A DNA stretch of 32,043 nucleotides. Source: Cellulomonas sp. GTDB taxonomy: Bacteria > Actinomycetota > Actinomycetes > Actinomycetales > Cellulomonadaceae. Shown here piece after piece: positions 7,780 to 16,560 of the stretch (within the stretch, counting starts at the first letter, position 1; each line of letters starts with the position of its first letter). The notes beneath the pieces were generated by a model that was not told where the DNA came from, did not search any database, and was given only the letters and a program-made list of their open reading frames with translations. The position numbers were made by a program, and so were the translations under genes. Location of the stretch: positions 1 to 32,043 of the forward strand of contig JABBOW010000146.1 in the NCBI GenBank assembly GCA_012927595.1, in the 5' to 3' direction.

Positions 7780-8238
7780 GTGCGGCGTCCGACCGGAGAC
7801 GACGGCCAGATCATGATCCTGTCGATCGGCTTCATGGTCGTCGCGCTGCTGCTCGTCACGACGGTCGTTTCGGCGACCGGGATCCACGTCGAACGCAAGC
7901 GCCTCCTCGCGGCCGCGGACTCGATCGTCGTCGAGGCCGCCGACGAGCTCTCGACCCCCGCGTACTTCCCTGCGGGTACGGACGGTTTCGCCGCGACTGG
8001 CGCCATCCGGCTGACCGACCAGGACGTTCGGCGTGCTGTCGACACGTACCTGGCGGACAACCCTGCCGTGGCGGCCCGGTTCGAAGGGTTCCAGGTGCTC
8101 GACGCAACCTCGGACGACGGCAGGTCGGCCCATGTGAGGCTCGGTGCGCTCGCTCGCCCAGCGCTGATCAGCTGGGTCACCGCCCCGTGGTCGGACGGGA
8201 TCGCGCTCGAGGCGGAGTCCAGCGCACGCGCCTGGTGA
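7780..8238 (+). CDS. TadG-like pilus assembly membrane protein
   Basis: A 152-residue protein beginning with the GTG at 7780, two bases after the tadF stop and with GGGGG at 7767-7771 as likely ribosome binding site. It opens with [13 protein letters not shown], the short motif before a single hydrophobic helix that marks TadG-type (helicase/secretion neighbourhood) pseudopilin-like proteins in actinobacteria. The remainder is a small exported domain. It closes the Tad operon. Its last codons contain the likely upstream promoter sequence of prfB. Function in pilus assembly is inferred from position and topology. Confidence 0.75.
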   Translation: MRRPTGDDGQIMILSIGFMVVALLLVTTVVSATGIHVERKRLLAAADSIVVEAADELSTPAYFPAGTDGFAATGAIRLTDQDVRRAVDTYLADNPAVAARFEGFQVLDATSDDGRSAHVRLGALARPALISWVTAPWSDGIALEAESSARAW

Positions 8239-8253
8239 ACCGGAACGACCGGG

Positions 8254-8267
8254 TAATCTGGTCGGTC
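8254..8267 (+). promoter_or_regulatory. Promoter -10 box for leaderless prfB
   Basis: TAATCT at 8254-8259 fits the -10 consensus and ends 8 bases before the prfB GTG at 8268. Transcription would therefore start at or next to the start codon and yield a leaderless mRNA. No Shine-Dalgarno is present between the TadG-like stop and the GTG. The -35 region would fall within the end of the upstream gene and is weak. Confidence 0.6.
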
Positions 8268-9398
8268 GTGGCCACCACTGACTTCTCCGCCGAGATCCGC
8301 AACCTGCGAACGACGCTGGAATCTATCCAGGCAGTGAGCGACCCGAAGGCGCTCCAGGCGAAGATCGAGCGCCTGTCCGAGCAGGCGTCGGCGCCGGACC
8401 TGTGGGACGACCCGGACGCCGCGCAGAAGATCACCTCCGCACTGTCGGCCTCGCAGGCCGAGCTCGACCGTGTCGAGAAGCTCGGCGGTCGCATCGACGA
8501 TCTCGAGACGCTCGTCGAGATGGCGGCGGACGACGCAGTCGGTGGCGCGGACAGCGCTGACGCGCTCGCAGAGGCCGAGGCCGACCTGGCGAAGATCCGC
8601 GCCGACCTCGGCGAGCTCGAGGTCCGAACCCTGCTGTCCGGTGAGTACGACGCGCGCGAGGCTGTCGTCACGATCCGCTCGGGCGCTGGCGGCGTCGACG
8701 CGGCGGACTTCGCTGAGATGCTCCTGCGGATGTACCTGCGGTGGTCCGAGCGTCACAACTACCCGACGCAGGTGCTCGACACGTCCTACGCGGAGGAGGC
8801 AGGGCTAAAGTCTGCGACCTTCGAGGTCAAGGTTCCGTACGCGTTCGGCCATCTGTCCGTCGAGGCAGGCACGCACCGGCTGGTGCGCATCTCGCCGTTC
8901 GACAACCAGGGTCGGCGCCAGACGTCCTTCGCTGCGGTCGAGGTCATCCCGCTCATCGAGCAGACGGACTCCGTCGAGATCCCCGAGTCGGAGATCAAGG
9001 TCGACGTGTTCCGCTCGTCGGGCCCGGGCGGCCAGTCGGTCAACACGACCGACTCGGCTGTGCGGATGACTCACATCCCCACGGGCATCGTCGTGTCGAT
9101 GCAGAACGAGAAGTCCCAGATCCAGAACCGGGCCGCCGCGCTGCGCGTGCTGCAGTCGCGGCTGCTGCTCGTGCGGCAGGCCGAGGAGAGCGCCGCGAAG
9201 AAGGCCATGGCGGGCGACGTCAAGGCGAGCTGGGGCGACCAGATGCGCTCCTACGTGCTGCACCCGTATCAGATGGTCAAGGACCTGCGCACCGAGTACG
9301 AGGTCAGCAACACGTCGGCTGTGTTCGACGGCGACATCGACGGGTTCCTCGAGGCCGGCATCCGCTGGCGCCGCGCGCAGGACGTCGTCAAGGACTGA
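8268..9398 (+). CDS. prfB: Peptide chain release factor 2
   Basis: A 376-residue class I release factor that reads UGA and UAA stop codons. It carries the tripeptide anticodon S-P-F at residues 209-211 and the peptidyl-tRNA hydrolysis motif G-G-Q at 254-256 within S-G-P-G-G-Q-S-V-N. Length is normal for RF2. The whole protein is in one frame: there is no in-frame UGA near codon 26, so the autoregulatory frameshift known from E. coli is absent, as is common in actinobacteria. The GTG start is chosen from the N-terminal homology (A-T-T-D-F-S-A-E-I) and the leaderless promoter in front. It heads the conserved prfB-ftsE-ftsX-hydrolase-smpB block. Confidence 0.97.
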   Translation: MATTDFSAEIRNLRTTLESIQAVSDPKALQAKIERLSEQASAPDLWDDPDAAQKITSALSASQAELDRVEKLGGRIDDLETLVEMAADDAVGGADSADALAEAEADLAKIRADLGELEVRTLLSGEYDAREAVVTIRSGAGGVDAADFAEMLLRMYLRWSERHNYPTQVLDTSYAEEAGLKSATFEVKVPYAFGHLSVEAGTHRLVRISPFDNQGRRQTSFAAVEVIPLIEQTDSVEIPESEIKVDVFRSSGPGGQSVNTTDSAVRMTHIPTGIVVSMQNEKSQIQNRAAALRVLQSRLLLVRQAEESAAKKAMAGDVKASWGDQMRSYVLHPYQMVKDLRTEYEVSNTSAVFDGDIDGFLEAGIRWRRAQDVVKD

Positions 9399-9493
9399 CG
9401 CGCGGCCCGGATTGCACAGGTCCAGGACGGTTCTGTTCCCGGTGGTCCGGCCCGCCGCGGCGTGTCTGACGTCGATCCGCCGGGGAGCCTGCC

Positions 9494-9499
9494 TACTCT
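9494..9499 (+). promoter_or_regulatory. Possible -10 box for ftsE
   Basis: TACTCT in the 152-bp gap between prfB and ftsE fits TAnnnT. The expected -35 position holds only a weak match. It would give ftsE a leader of about 45 bases, but the ribosome binding site in front of the GTG is poor. Confidence 0.3.
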
Positions 9500-9550
9500 C
9501 GGGAAGGCCAGATGTGCCTCATCCCATGTCCCCGAGACTGGCCCAGAGCC

Positions 9551-10240
9551 GTGATCAGATTCGAGAACGTCACCAAGGTCTACGCGCGCGGCGCGAGGCC
9601 CGCCCTCGACCAGGTGTCCCTGGAGGTCGAGCGCGGGGAGTTCGTGTTCCTCGTCGGGGCCTCCGGTTCAGGCAAGTCCACCTTCCTGCGCCTCGTGCTG
9701 CGTGAGGAGCGACCGTCTGCCGGCAAGGTGTTCGTCGCGGGCAAGGACCTCACGACCCTGTCGTCGTGGAAGGTCCCGCACCTGCGCCGCCAGATCGGCG
9801 CCGTGTTCCAGGACTTCCGGCTGCTGCCCAACAAGACGGTCTTCGAGAACGTCGCGTTCGCTCTCCAGGTGATCGGCAAGCCGCGTCACCACATCCTCAC
9901 CACGGTCCCGGACACGCTTGAGATGGTCGGGCTCGCAGGCAAGGAGAAGCGGCGTCCGCACGAGCTGTCCGGCGGTGAGCAGCAGCGCGTGGCCATCGCG
10001 CGCGCGTTCGTGAACCGACCGTCGATCCTGCTGGCCGATGAGCCCACCGGAAACCTCGACCCCACGACATCGCTCGGCATCATGCGACTGCTCGACCGCA
10101 TCAACCGGACCGGCACCACGGTCGTCATGGCGACCCACGACGACGAGATCGTCGACCAGATGCGCAAGCGCGTGATCGAGCTGTCCTCCGGTGAGCTGGT
10201 TCGTGACCAGTCGCGCGGTGTGTACGGCTCGGCGCGCTGA
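9551..10240 (+). CDS. ftsE: Cell division ATP-binding protein FtsE
   Basis: A 229-residue ABC ATPase, exactly the usual FtsE length when started at the GTG at 9551 ([11 protein letters not shown]). Walker A is G-A-S-G-S-G-K-S at 36-43, the ABC signature L-S-G-G-E-Q at 139-144, and Walker B ends in D163-E164. FtsE partners with FtsX at the division site and uses ATP to switch on a periplasmic-side murein hydrolase rather than to move a substrate. A longer reading from an ATG at 9512 adds 13 residues unlike the family. ftsX follows after 18 bp. Confidence 0.97.
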   Translation: MIRFENVTKVYARGARPALDQVSLEVERGEFVFLVGASGSGKSTFLRLVLREERPSAGKVFVAGKDLTTLSSWKVPHLRRQIGAVFQDFRLLPNKTVFENVAFALQVIGKPRHHILTTVPDTLEMVGLAGKEKRRPHELSGGEQQRVAIARAFVNRPSILLADEPTGNLDPTTSLGIMRLLDRINRTGTTVVMATHDDEIVDQMRKRVIELSSGELVRDQSRGVYGSAR

Positions 10241-10258
10241 CAGGGAGCTGGACACGCC

Positions 10259-11173
10259 GTGAGACTTCAATTCATCTTGTCGGAGATCGGCATCGGCCTG
10301 CGCCGCAACCTGTCGATGACCATCTCCGTCGTCCTGGTGACGTTCGTGTCGCTCACGTTCGTCGGTGCCGCCGCCCTGCTGCAGATGCAGATCGGCGCCA
10401 TGAAGGACAGCTGGTACGACAAGGTCGAGGTCTCGGTCTTCCTGTGCCCGCGCGACTCGCAGAAGCCGACGTGCGCGGGTGGTGAGGTCACCGACGATCA
10501 GAAGGCGGCGGCCAAGGCCGCGCTCGACGCGCCCGACGTGAAGCCGTACATCCAGACGGTGTACTTCGAGTCGAAGGACGAGGCGTTCACCGCATTCCAG
10601 AAGCAGTTCAAGGACCAGTGGTGGGCGGCTGAGACGACGGCTGCCGACATGAACTCGTCCTACCGGATCAAGCTGTCCGATCCCACCAAGTACCAGGTGG
10701 TCGCCGACGTCTTGAGCGGGCGGCAGGGGGTAGAGGAGGTCCAGGACCAGCGGCGGCTGTTCGACTCGCTGTTCCTCGTGCTCAACCGGGCGACGCTCCT
10801 GTCGGTCGGGCTCGCCGCGGTGATGCTGCTCGCGGCTGTCCTGCTCATCACGACGACCATCCGGTTGTCGGCGATGAGCCGGCGCAGGGAGACGGGCATC
10901 ATGCGGCTCGTCGGTGCGTCGAACCTGTTCATCCAGCTGCCGTTCATGCTCGAGGGTGCGCTCGCGGCGACCCTCGGCGCGGGCCTCGCCGTCGGCGGCA
11001 TCTGGCTGGGTGTCAAGTACCTCGTGACCGACTGGCTCGGGTCGTCGATCTCGTGGATCCCGTACGTGACGACTGCGGACGTCTGGACGATCGCGCCGTT
11101 CCTTGTGGTGGTCGCCATCGGACTGGCCGCCGTGTCCTCGCTCGTGACCCTCAGCCGCTACACCAAGGTGTGA
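10259..11173 (+). CDS. ftsX: Cell division protein FtsX
   Basis: A 304-residue permease-like membrane protein with the FtsX layout: a cytoplasmic start (M-R-L-Q-F-I-L-S-E), first membrane helix at ~20-45, a large extracellular domain (~46-180) with two Cys in F-L-C-P-R-D and P-T-C-A-G that may form a disulfide, and three more helices near 180-205, 230-255 and 275-298. The segment R-R-R-E-T-G-I-M-R-L-V-G-A-S is the FtsX cytoplasmic loop that contacts FtsE. The extracellular domain binds coiled-coil hydrolases; the next gene encodes one. GTG start with GGGAG about 11 bases upstream. Confidence 0.96.
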   Translation: MRLQFILSEIGIGLRRNLSMTISVVLVTFVSLTFVGAAALLQMQIGAMKDSWYDKVEVSVFLCPRDSQKPTCAGGEVTDDQKAAAKAALDAPDVKPYIQTVYFESKDEAFTAFQKQFKDQWWAAETTAADMNSSYRIKLSDPTKYQVVADVLSGRQGVEEVQDQRRLFDSLFLVLNRATLLSVGLAAVMLLAAVLLITTTIRLSAMSRRRETGIMRLVGASNLFIQLPFMLEGALAATLGAGLAVGGIWLGVKYLVTDWLGSSISWIPYVTTADVWTIAPFLVVVAIGLAAVSSLVTLSRYTKV

Positions 11174-11174
11174 C

Positions 11175-12494
11175 ATGACACGACGACAGCGTCTTGCCCG
11201 CGTCCTGGCGGCCGCCCTGGTGGCGGTCCTCGCCGGACTGACCGCGTCGGCCGGTCCCGCTCTCGGCGACTCGCTGTCGGACCAGCGCAAGGCAGCTGAG
11301 CAGAGGGCCGCGGCGAACAAGCAGGCGCATGACCAGCTCGTCGCGTCGCTCGAGGACATCAACACGAGTCTCGCGCAGGCCGTCCTGGACCTGCAGGCCG
11401 TCCAGCAACGCCTCCCGGAGGCGCAGACCGAGCTCGCGAGCGCGCAGGCGACGCTCCAGAGCTCCCAGCGCGAGGCGGCGATCATCGCCGCTCGCCTGCA
11501 GGACGCGCAGGACCAGGCGGCGGCGATCGGAGCCACGATTGCATCCAACGCCGACAAGAGCGCGCAGATCCGGGTCGCGATCGGGCAGATGGCCCGCGAG
11601 GCGTACAAGGGCGGCGGCAGCGTCTCGAGCGTGAGCATCGTGCTGAACGCGCAGAGCACCGAGGACTTCATCCAGCAGTACGGGCTCGTGTCGACCGCGA
11701 TGCGGACGCAGAGCCAGTCGCTCGGCGCTCTGCAGCAGATCGAGGCTCAGGACCGCAACAACCAGGCGCGGCTCGAGGCGATCCGCATCCGGGTCGCCGA
11801 GCTCAAGGCCGAGGCGGACCAGAAGGTCGTCGAGGCCGACCAGGCACGCGCTGCGGCAGCGGCGCGCAACGCCGAGATCCAGAAGCTCATCGTCGACCAG
11901 GCCGCGAAGCAGGCGGTCATCGAGAGCCAGAAGGTCCAGGTCCAGGCGGAGCAGGATGCTGTCGACGCCGAGGCGGCCCAGCTGGCCAGCCAGCTCGCGC
12001 AGATCATTGCGGACCAGCATGCCGCGCAGGAGGCCGCGGCCAAGGCTGCCGGCAAGAAGGTTGCGCCGGCCGGGCCGATCGGCAACAGCCTCTTTGCGAA
12101 CCCGACTTCCGTCGACCCGATCCAGGTCAACTCCGAGTACGGCATGCGGTTCCACCCCGTGCTGCACTTCTGGCGGCTCCACGCCGGCATCGATCTGCAG
12201 ACGGGCTGCAACACTCCGATCTACGCAGCCCGGGCCGGCACGGTCCAGTGGACCCGGCTGCTCAACGGGTACGGCAACCAGGTGATGGTCGACCACGGCT
12301 ATGTCAATGGGAACTCGCTCATGGCGAGCTACAACCACATGTCGAGCTTCGCGGTGGGCGCGGGCGTGCACGTGAACCAGGGGACGCTGCTCGGCTACTC
12401 GGGGACGACGGGCGACTCGACGGGGTGCCACCTGCACTTCGAGGTCTACGTGAACGGCGCGACCGTCAATCCTCGGCCCCTGCTCGGCCTGTAG
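11175..12494 (+). CDS. Secreted coiled-coil M23 peptidoglycan hydrolase, probable FtsEX partner
   Basis: A 439-residue exported protein. Residues 1-32 are a Sec signal peptide ending near G-P-A-L-G-D. Residues ~33-300 are Ala/Gln/Glu-rich heptad sequence forming long coiled coils. Residues ~315-439 are an M23 (LytM) domain with H336-x3-D340 and H419-L-H421, the expected zinc ligands, so it looks catalytically active. In E. coli FtsX acts through the inactive EnvC, while in mycobacteria and streptococci the partner is itself a hydrolase; this protein follows the latter plan but with M23 rather than NlpC/P60 or CHAP catalysis. The ATG lies 1 bp after the ftsX stop, supporting joint function at the septum. 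Confidence 0.92.
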   Translation: MTRRQRLARVLAAALVAVLAGLTASAGPALGDSLSDQRKAAEQRAAANKQAHDQLVASLEDINTSLAQAVLDLQAVQQRLPEAQTELASAQATLQSSQREAAIIAARLQDAQDQAAAIGATIASNADKSAQIRVAIGQMAREAYKGGGSVSSVSIVLNAQSTEDFIQQYGLVSTAMRTQSQSLGALQQIEAQDRNNQARLEAIRIRVAELKAEADQKVVEADQARAAAAARNAEIQKLIVDQAAKQAVIESQKVQVQAEQDAVDAEAAQLASQLAQIIADQHAAQEAAAKAAGKKVAPAGPIGNSLFANPTSVDPIQVNSEYGMRFHPVLHFWRLHAGIDLQTGCNTPIYAARAGTVQWTRLLNGYGNQVMVDHGYVNGNSLMASYNHMSSFAVGAGVHVNQGTLLGYSGTTGDSTGCHLHFEVYVNGATVNPRPLLGL

Positions 12495-12543
12495 GCTCGT
12501 GCGCTGGCACCTCAGTGCCGGAGAGCACGAGGAGGGCGGGTCG

Positions 12544-13014
12544 GTGGCCAAGGAGAGTGGGCGCAAGCTCGTCGCGTCCAATCGCAAGGCGCGTCACGAC
12601 TACATCATCGAGGACGTGTTCGAGGCGGGCATCGTGCTGATGGGGACCGAGGTCAAGGCGCTCCGGGCTGGGCGTGCGTCTTTGATCGACAGCTGGTGCG
12701 AGGTCGAGAACGGCGAGGCGTGGCTCGAGGGTGTCCATATCCCCGAGTACGCGCAGGGCACATGGACCAACCACGCACCGCGCCGCAAGCGCAAGCTCCT
12801 GCTGCATCGCACGGAGATCGACCGCCTCGAGTCGAAGACGCGCGAGAAGGGCCAGACGATCGTGCCCCTCGCGCTGTATTTCGTCGACGGGCGCGCCAAG
12901 GTCGAGATCGCGCTCGCGCGTGGCAAGAAGGAGTACGACAAGCGTCAGGCGCTGCGCGAGCGACAGGACAACCTGGAGTCGCAGCGGGCGATCAGGGAGA
13001 AGCGAGACAGGTAG
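12544..13014 (+). CDS. smpB: SsrA-binding protein SmpB
   Basis: A 156-residue SmpB, the protein partner that brings tmRNA to stalled ribosomes. Conserved landmarks: [12 protein letters not shown] near the start, [14 protein letters not shown] in the OB fold, E-Y-x-x-G-T-W-x-N-H, and the basic C-terminal tail needed for decoding-centre entry, here [12 protein letters not shown] and following. The GTG at 12544 gives the family N-terminus and has GAGGAGGG upstream. It lies 50 bp after the hydrolase gene, and the tmRNA gene itself is 3.5 kb downstream on the same strand. Confidence 0.97.
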   Translation: MAKESGRKLVASNRKARHDYIIEDVFEAGIVLMGTEVKALRAGRASLIDSWCEVENGEAWLEGVHIPEYAQGTWTNHAPRRKRKLLLHRTEIDRLESKTREKGQTIVPLALYFVDGRAKVEIALARGKKEYDKRQALRERQDNLESQRAIREKRDR

Positions 13015-13016
13015 TC

Positions 13017-14954
13017 ATGGACACAGTGGTCGAGTGCGGTACCCACGCGATCGCGTCGGGGGACGTGGGCAGGAGCGCCTCGGTCACCCGGCGCGTGCTT
13101 GCCGTGCTTGTCGCGATCGTGGCCGTGCTCGGCGTCGCAGGGGTCGGGCTCGCCACCGCGACCTCTGCCCAGGCCGACACGACCGGCCAGCACATCACGC
13201 GCTACCACGCGGACGTCGCCGTCAGCGCCGACGGGGTCGCGAAGGTCCGGCTGGAATTCGACTTCGACTTCGGCGACAAACCGGGCCACGGCCCGTACCT
13301 GACCCTCCCGACCCGGCAGCAGATCGCCGGGAACGACACCCAGGACCGCCTCTTTCGGATCTCGGCGATCTCGGCTTCCGGCGACGGCGTCGCCTCGGCG
13401 CAGGTCAACCGCGAGGACACGGCCGACGCGATCATCCTCAGGATCGGCGACCCGAACGTCGGCAACGTCTCAGGTGTCCACTCGTACGTCGCGAGCTACA
13501 CGGTCGACGGGTGGATCAACCCTGACAGCACGACGCACGAGGGCGACCAGCTGTACTGGAACGTGATCGGATCGGCCTGGGACATCCCGTTGGCCAACCT
13601 CTCCGTCACCGTCACCGGACCGACCGACGTCGCTCAAGTCGCCTGCTTCGCCGGCCCGTACCAGAGCACGAACCCCTGCGGCAGTGCGGTCTCGTCGGGC
13701 CTGACGGCGACGTTCACCCAGGCCGATGTGTCGGTCGGTGACGAGTTCTCGGTCGTGACCGGGTGGCCCGCCCGAACCTTCCCCCGTGTCGGCCCCATCC
13801 TCGGCGACCGTCCTAGCCCGCTCGACCCCGTGACCCCGACCCCGGTGACCGGCGGGCTCGCGCTCCTCGTCCTGGGTGCCGGCTCGGCACTGGCGATCTC
13901 GCGTGTGCGCCGCACCGGACGCGATCGTGCGTACCTCGGGCTGACGCCCGGCCTGATGCCGGCAGCGGGCCAGGCGGGCACGACGGGCTTCCGCAGCAAG
14001 CGGGCACCGGTGACGGTGCAGTTCACCCCGCCGAAGGACGCGCGCGCCGGTGAGCTCGGCACGCTGCTCGATGAGGTTGCCGACCCGCGCGATGTGACGG
14101 CCTCGATCATCGACCTCGCGGTGCGCGGGTTCCTGCAGATCCGCGAGGTGCCGCGCACGGACCCGCGCCGCAAGGTCAAGGACTGGGAGCTCGTCGCGCT
14201 CGACGCTGACCGGTCGACACTCGTCGGCTTCGAGGCGAAGCTGCTCGACGAGCTGTTCGAGGCGCGCTCGTCGGTCAAGCTCTCCGACCTCAAGACGACC
14301 TTCGCAGCCTCGATGGCGCTGGTGCAGACGGGGCTCTACGAGGACGTCACGAACAGGGGCTGGTTCTCCCACAACCCGCGCACGGTGCGTCGGGAGTGGG
14401 CGGGTGTCGGCGCCGTGCTCCTCGTGCTGGGTGTGGGCGGCGCGATCCTGAGCGGCGGCGCCGCCATCAAGGGGCTGGCCCTGGTCGGCGGCGCCGTCGC
14501 CGTCGTCGGTCTGCTCGTCCTCGCGCTCGCCAAGGCTGCGCCGGCCCGGACCGCTGCGGGCACGGCCGTGCTCGCCGAGGCGGTGGGTTTCCAGCGCTAC
14601 CTCACGACCGCCGAGGCGAACCAGATCCGGTTCGAGGAGGGCGAGGACCTGTTCAGCCGGTACCTGCCGTACGCGATCGTGTTCGGCGTCGCCGAGCGGT
14701 GGGCGAAGGTGTTCGGCGAACTTGCCGCCCAGGGGCGTGCGGTTCCCGAGCCGGGCTGGTACGCGGGCTCAAGCTTCCGGACCGGGGCGTTCTGGATCTC
14801 CTACGGGGCCTTCGGTCAGAGCCTGGAAAGCTTCACCGCGATCGCGACGCAGTCGCTCTCCGCCCCGACACCGGGCTCGTCGGGCGGGTCGGGATTCTCG
14901 GGGGGCGGCTTCTCCGGTGGGGGAGTCGGCGGCGGGGGTGGGGGCGGCTGGTGA
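13017..14954 (+). CDS. DUF2207 family membrane protein
   Basis: A 645-residue protein starting 2 bp after smpB. Layout: a hydrophobic signal or anchor (~27-50) ending in A-Q-A, an extracellular DUF2207 domain (~55-250) with D-G-V-A-K-V and P-G-H-G-P-Y-L-T-L-P, a membrane helix near 280-300, a cytoplasmic segment containing D-P-R-D-V-T-A-S-I-I-D-L-A-V-R-G-F (a winged-helix-like part usual in this family), two adjacent membrane helices near 465-510, and a C-terminal tail of Ser/Gly repeats that ends in a poly-Gly-Trp. The Gly-rich tail is typical of the family. Molecular function is unknown. AGG about 5 bases before the ATG supports this start. Confidence 0.88.
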   Translation: MDTVVECGTHAIASGDVGRSASVTRRVLAVLVAIVAVLGVAGVGLATATSAQADTTGQHITRYHADVAVSADGVAKVRLEFDFDFGDKPGHGPYLTLPTRQQIAGNDTQDRLFRISAISASGDGVASAQVNREDTADAIILRIGDPNVGNVSGVHSYVASYTVDGWINPDSTTHEGDQLYWNVIGSAWDIPLANLSVTVTGPTDVAQVACFAGPYQSTNPCGSAVSSGLTATFTQADVSVGDEFSVVTGWPARTFPRVGPILGDRPSPLDPVTPTPVTGGLALLVLGAGSALAISRVRRTGRDRAYLGLTPGLMPAAGQAGTTGFRSKRAPVTVQFTPPKDARAGELGTLLDEVADPRDVTASIIDLAVRGFLQIREVPRTDPRRKVKDWELVALDADRSTLVGFEAKLLDELFEARSSVKLSDLKTTFAASMALVQTGLYEDVTNRGWFSHNPRTVRREWAGVGAVLLVLGVGGAILSGGAAIKGLALVGGAVAVVGLLVLALAKAAPARTAAGTAVLAEAVGFQRYLTTAEANQIRFEEGEDLFSRYLPYAIVFGVAERWAKVFGELAAQGRAVPEPGWYAGSSFRTGAFWISYGAFGQSLESFTAIATQSLSAPTPGSSGGSGFSGGGFSGGGVGGGGGGGW

Positions 14955-14965
14955 CGACCGAGCGG

Positions 14966-14971
14966 TAGCCT
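14966..14971 (+). promoter_or_regulatory. Possible -10 box for the DNA ligase gene
   Basis: TAGCCT fits TAnnnT and lies 29 bp before the ligase ATG, in the 46-bp gap after the DUF2207 gene. No good -35 or Shine-Dalgarno is apparent. Confidence 0.25.
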
Positions 14972-15000
14972 CCGCTCGATCGGCGGGACACACTTGCGCG

Positions 15001-16053
15001 ATGGACCTGCCCGTCATGCCGCCGGTGGACCCGATGCTCGCCAAGGCCGTCGCGTCGATCCCCGTCGGGCAGCGGTACGAGCCCAAGTGGGACGGCTTCC
15101 GCGCGATCCTCTTCCGCGACGGAGACGAGGTCGAGGTCGGCAGCCGCAGCACCAAGCCGATGCAGCGCTACTTCCCCGAGGTCGTCGAGGCGGCACTCGC
15201 TCACCTGCCGGCTCGGTGCGTCGTCGACGGCGAGATCGTGGTGCCGGGAGTCGCGGGGGGACTCGACTTCGAGGCGCTGCAGGTGCGCGTGCACCCGGCG
15301 GCGTCCCGCGTGCAGCTGCTCGCGCGCCAGACCCCCGCGCTTCTCGTCGTCTTCGACGTGCTGGCGTTGGGGGACGACGACCTCACTGGGCGACCGTTCG
15401 CGGAGCGCCGCGCGATCCTCGACGACACGATCGGGTTCACGGGCTCGGTGTACCTGACGCCGTCGACCCACGACGAGGCTCTCGCGGGGCAGTGGTTCGC
15501 CCAGTTCGAGGGCGCCGGGCTCGACGGTGTCATCGCGAAACGTCCCGGCGACCACTACCAGCCCGGCAAGCGGGTCATGGCGAAGATCAAGCACGAACGC
15601 ACAGCCGACTGCGTCGTGGCGGGCTACCGTCCGCACGTCTCGGGCCCCGACGCGGTCGGGTCGCTGCTGCTCGGCCTCTGGACCGACGACGGGACGCTCG
15701 CCGCCGTCGGGGTCGCGGCGTCGTTCCCGATGGCGCGCCGCCGTGAGCTCGTCACCGAGCTGGCGCCGTACGTCAGCGGGCTCGCGGGCCATCCGTGGGG
15801 TCGCGACGCGACGGGCCGCACGCCGCGGGAGGGCGAGACAAGCCGGTGGAACGCCGGCAAGGACCTGTCCTTCGTGCCCCTGAGACCCGAGCTCGTCGTG
15901 GAGGTCGCCTACGACCACCTCGAAGGTGACAGGTTCCGCCACACCACGCAGCTGCGCCGGTGGCGGCCGGACCGAGACCCGGCGTCGTGCACGTACGCCC
16001 AGCTCGAGGAGCCCGTCCGGTTCGCGCTGGCCGACGTCCTTGCCGCGCGCTGA
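15001..16053 (+). CDS. ATP-dependent DNA ligase, LigC type
   Basis: A 350-residue ATP-dependent DNA ligase. Motif I is E-P-K-W-D-G-F-R with the adenylated Lys at residue 29; motif III is near V-V-D-G-E-I-V; motif IIIa lies in L-L-V-V-F-D-V-L-A; motif IV is L-D-G-V-I-A-K-R and motif V is V-M-A-K-I-K-H. An OB-fold domain follows and ends with F-R-H-T-T-Q-L-R-R-W-R-P-D-R. Length and the M-x-L-P-V-M-P-P-V-x-P-M-L-A-K start match actinobacterial LigC, a repair ligase that seals nicks in addition to the essential NAD-dependent LigA. Some LigC genes lie next to Ku or LigD polymerase genes; none is visible here. Confidence 0.93.
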   Translation: MDLPVMPPVDPMLAKAVASIPVGQRYEPKWDGFRAILFRDGDEVEVGSRSTKPMQRYFPEVVEAALAHLPARCVVDGEIVVPGVAGGLDFEALQVRVHPAASRVQLLARQTPALLVVFDVLALGDDDLTGRPFAERRAILDDTIGFTGSVYLTPSTHDEALAGQWFAQFEGAGLDGVIAKRPGDHYQPGKRVMAKIKHERTADCVVAGYRPHVSGPDAVGSLLLGLWTDDGTLAAVGVAASFPMARRRELVTELAPYVSGLAGHPWGRDATGRTPREGETSRWNAGKDLSFVPLRPELVVEVAYDHLEGDRFRHTTQLRRWRPDRDPASCTYAQLEEPVRFALADVLAAR

Positions 16054-16064
16054 GGCCTGACGGA

Positions 16065-16385
16065 GCTAGCGCTCGGGTGGCAGGGGAGCCGCAGCGCATC
16101 GGGCGCTGGCGCGTCGGGCGAGGCGCAGCGGGGCCAGGAGCCAGACCGGGACCAGGAAGGCGCGTGCGGTCGCTGCTGCGACCATCCCTGCGGGCCGAGG
16201 GACGACGTCGTCGAGCAACAGCTACGCCGAGCTGGCGAGAGCCATGGCCAGGGCCATGCGGCCGCTCCGCGCCATGAGGTGCGCCTCGTGGACCAGCTCG
16301 GACGTGAGAAGGCGCCGGAACAGGAAGCGCTGAAGGCTCAGTGGCGCGACGATGAGACCGGTCGCCGTGACGGCTGGCATCATCG
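16065..16385 (-). pseudogene. Possible broken small membrane-protein ORF
   Basis: The 507-bp gap between the ligase gene and tmRNA has no intact gene. On the minus strand one frame runs from a double ATG (start at about 16385) for ~53 codons to a TAG at about 16221, then stays open to a stop near 16065. The translation is hydrophobic after the stop (A-F-L-V-P-V-W-L-L-A-P-L) and a GAGG lies just before the ATG. It could be a small membrane protein inactivated by one nonsense change, or simply chance open frame in GC-rich DNA. No family recognised. Confidence 0.25.
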
Positions 16386-16503
16386 CCTCGTGGTGCGGGG
16401 TCGGTGCCTTGTGCTCACGCTCGACCCGCCCGTCGACTGCCGCCAGTCCGGGCCGGGGGCGGCGTCACCCAGGAATGAGAGCGCCGCGGTCGGGGTTGTC
16501 ACG

Positions 16504-16509
16504 TATGCT
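16504..16509 (+). promoter_or_regulatory. Possible -10 box for ssrA
   Basis: TATGCT fits TAnnnT and lies 51 bp before the tmRNA 5' end. The mature 5' end is normally made by RNase P, so a short leader is expected. An AT-rich inverted repeat (TTGAA-AA-TTCAA, ~16546-16557) sits just before the mature end. The -35 position is weak. Confidence 0.3.
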
Positions 16510-16560
16510 GCGATGAGCATGGTCCCTTCCGGGGAGAGCGTGCGATTGAAAATTCAACAT

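Noticed and set aside
7491..8267. N-terminal extension of prfB through the TadF and TadG-like genes
   Set aside because: RF2 homology begins at the GTG at 8268, and the extension overlaps two recognisable pilus genes in other frames.
9668..11671. 667-residue minus-strand open frame opposite ftsE/ftsX
   Set aside because: Low-complexity Arg/His/Asp sequence antisense to essential conserved genes; no start signal and no family.
14875..14953. Gly/Ser-coding repeat considered as a separate repeat element
   Set aside because: It is the low-complexity C-terminal tail typical of DUF2207 proteins.
16504..16560. Plus-strand ATG-initiated peptide just before tmRNA
   Set aside because: No conserved sequence; the segment is better explained as the ssrA promoter and leader.
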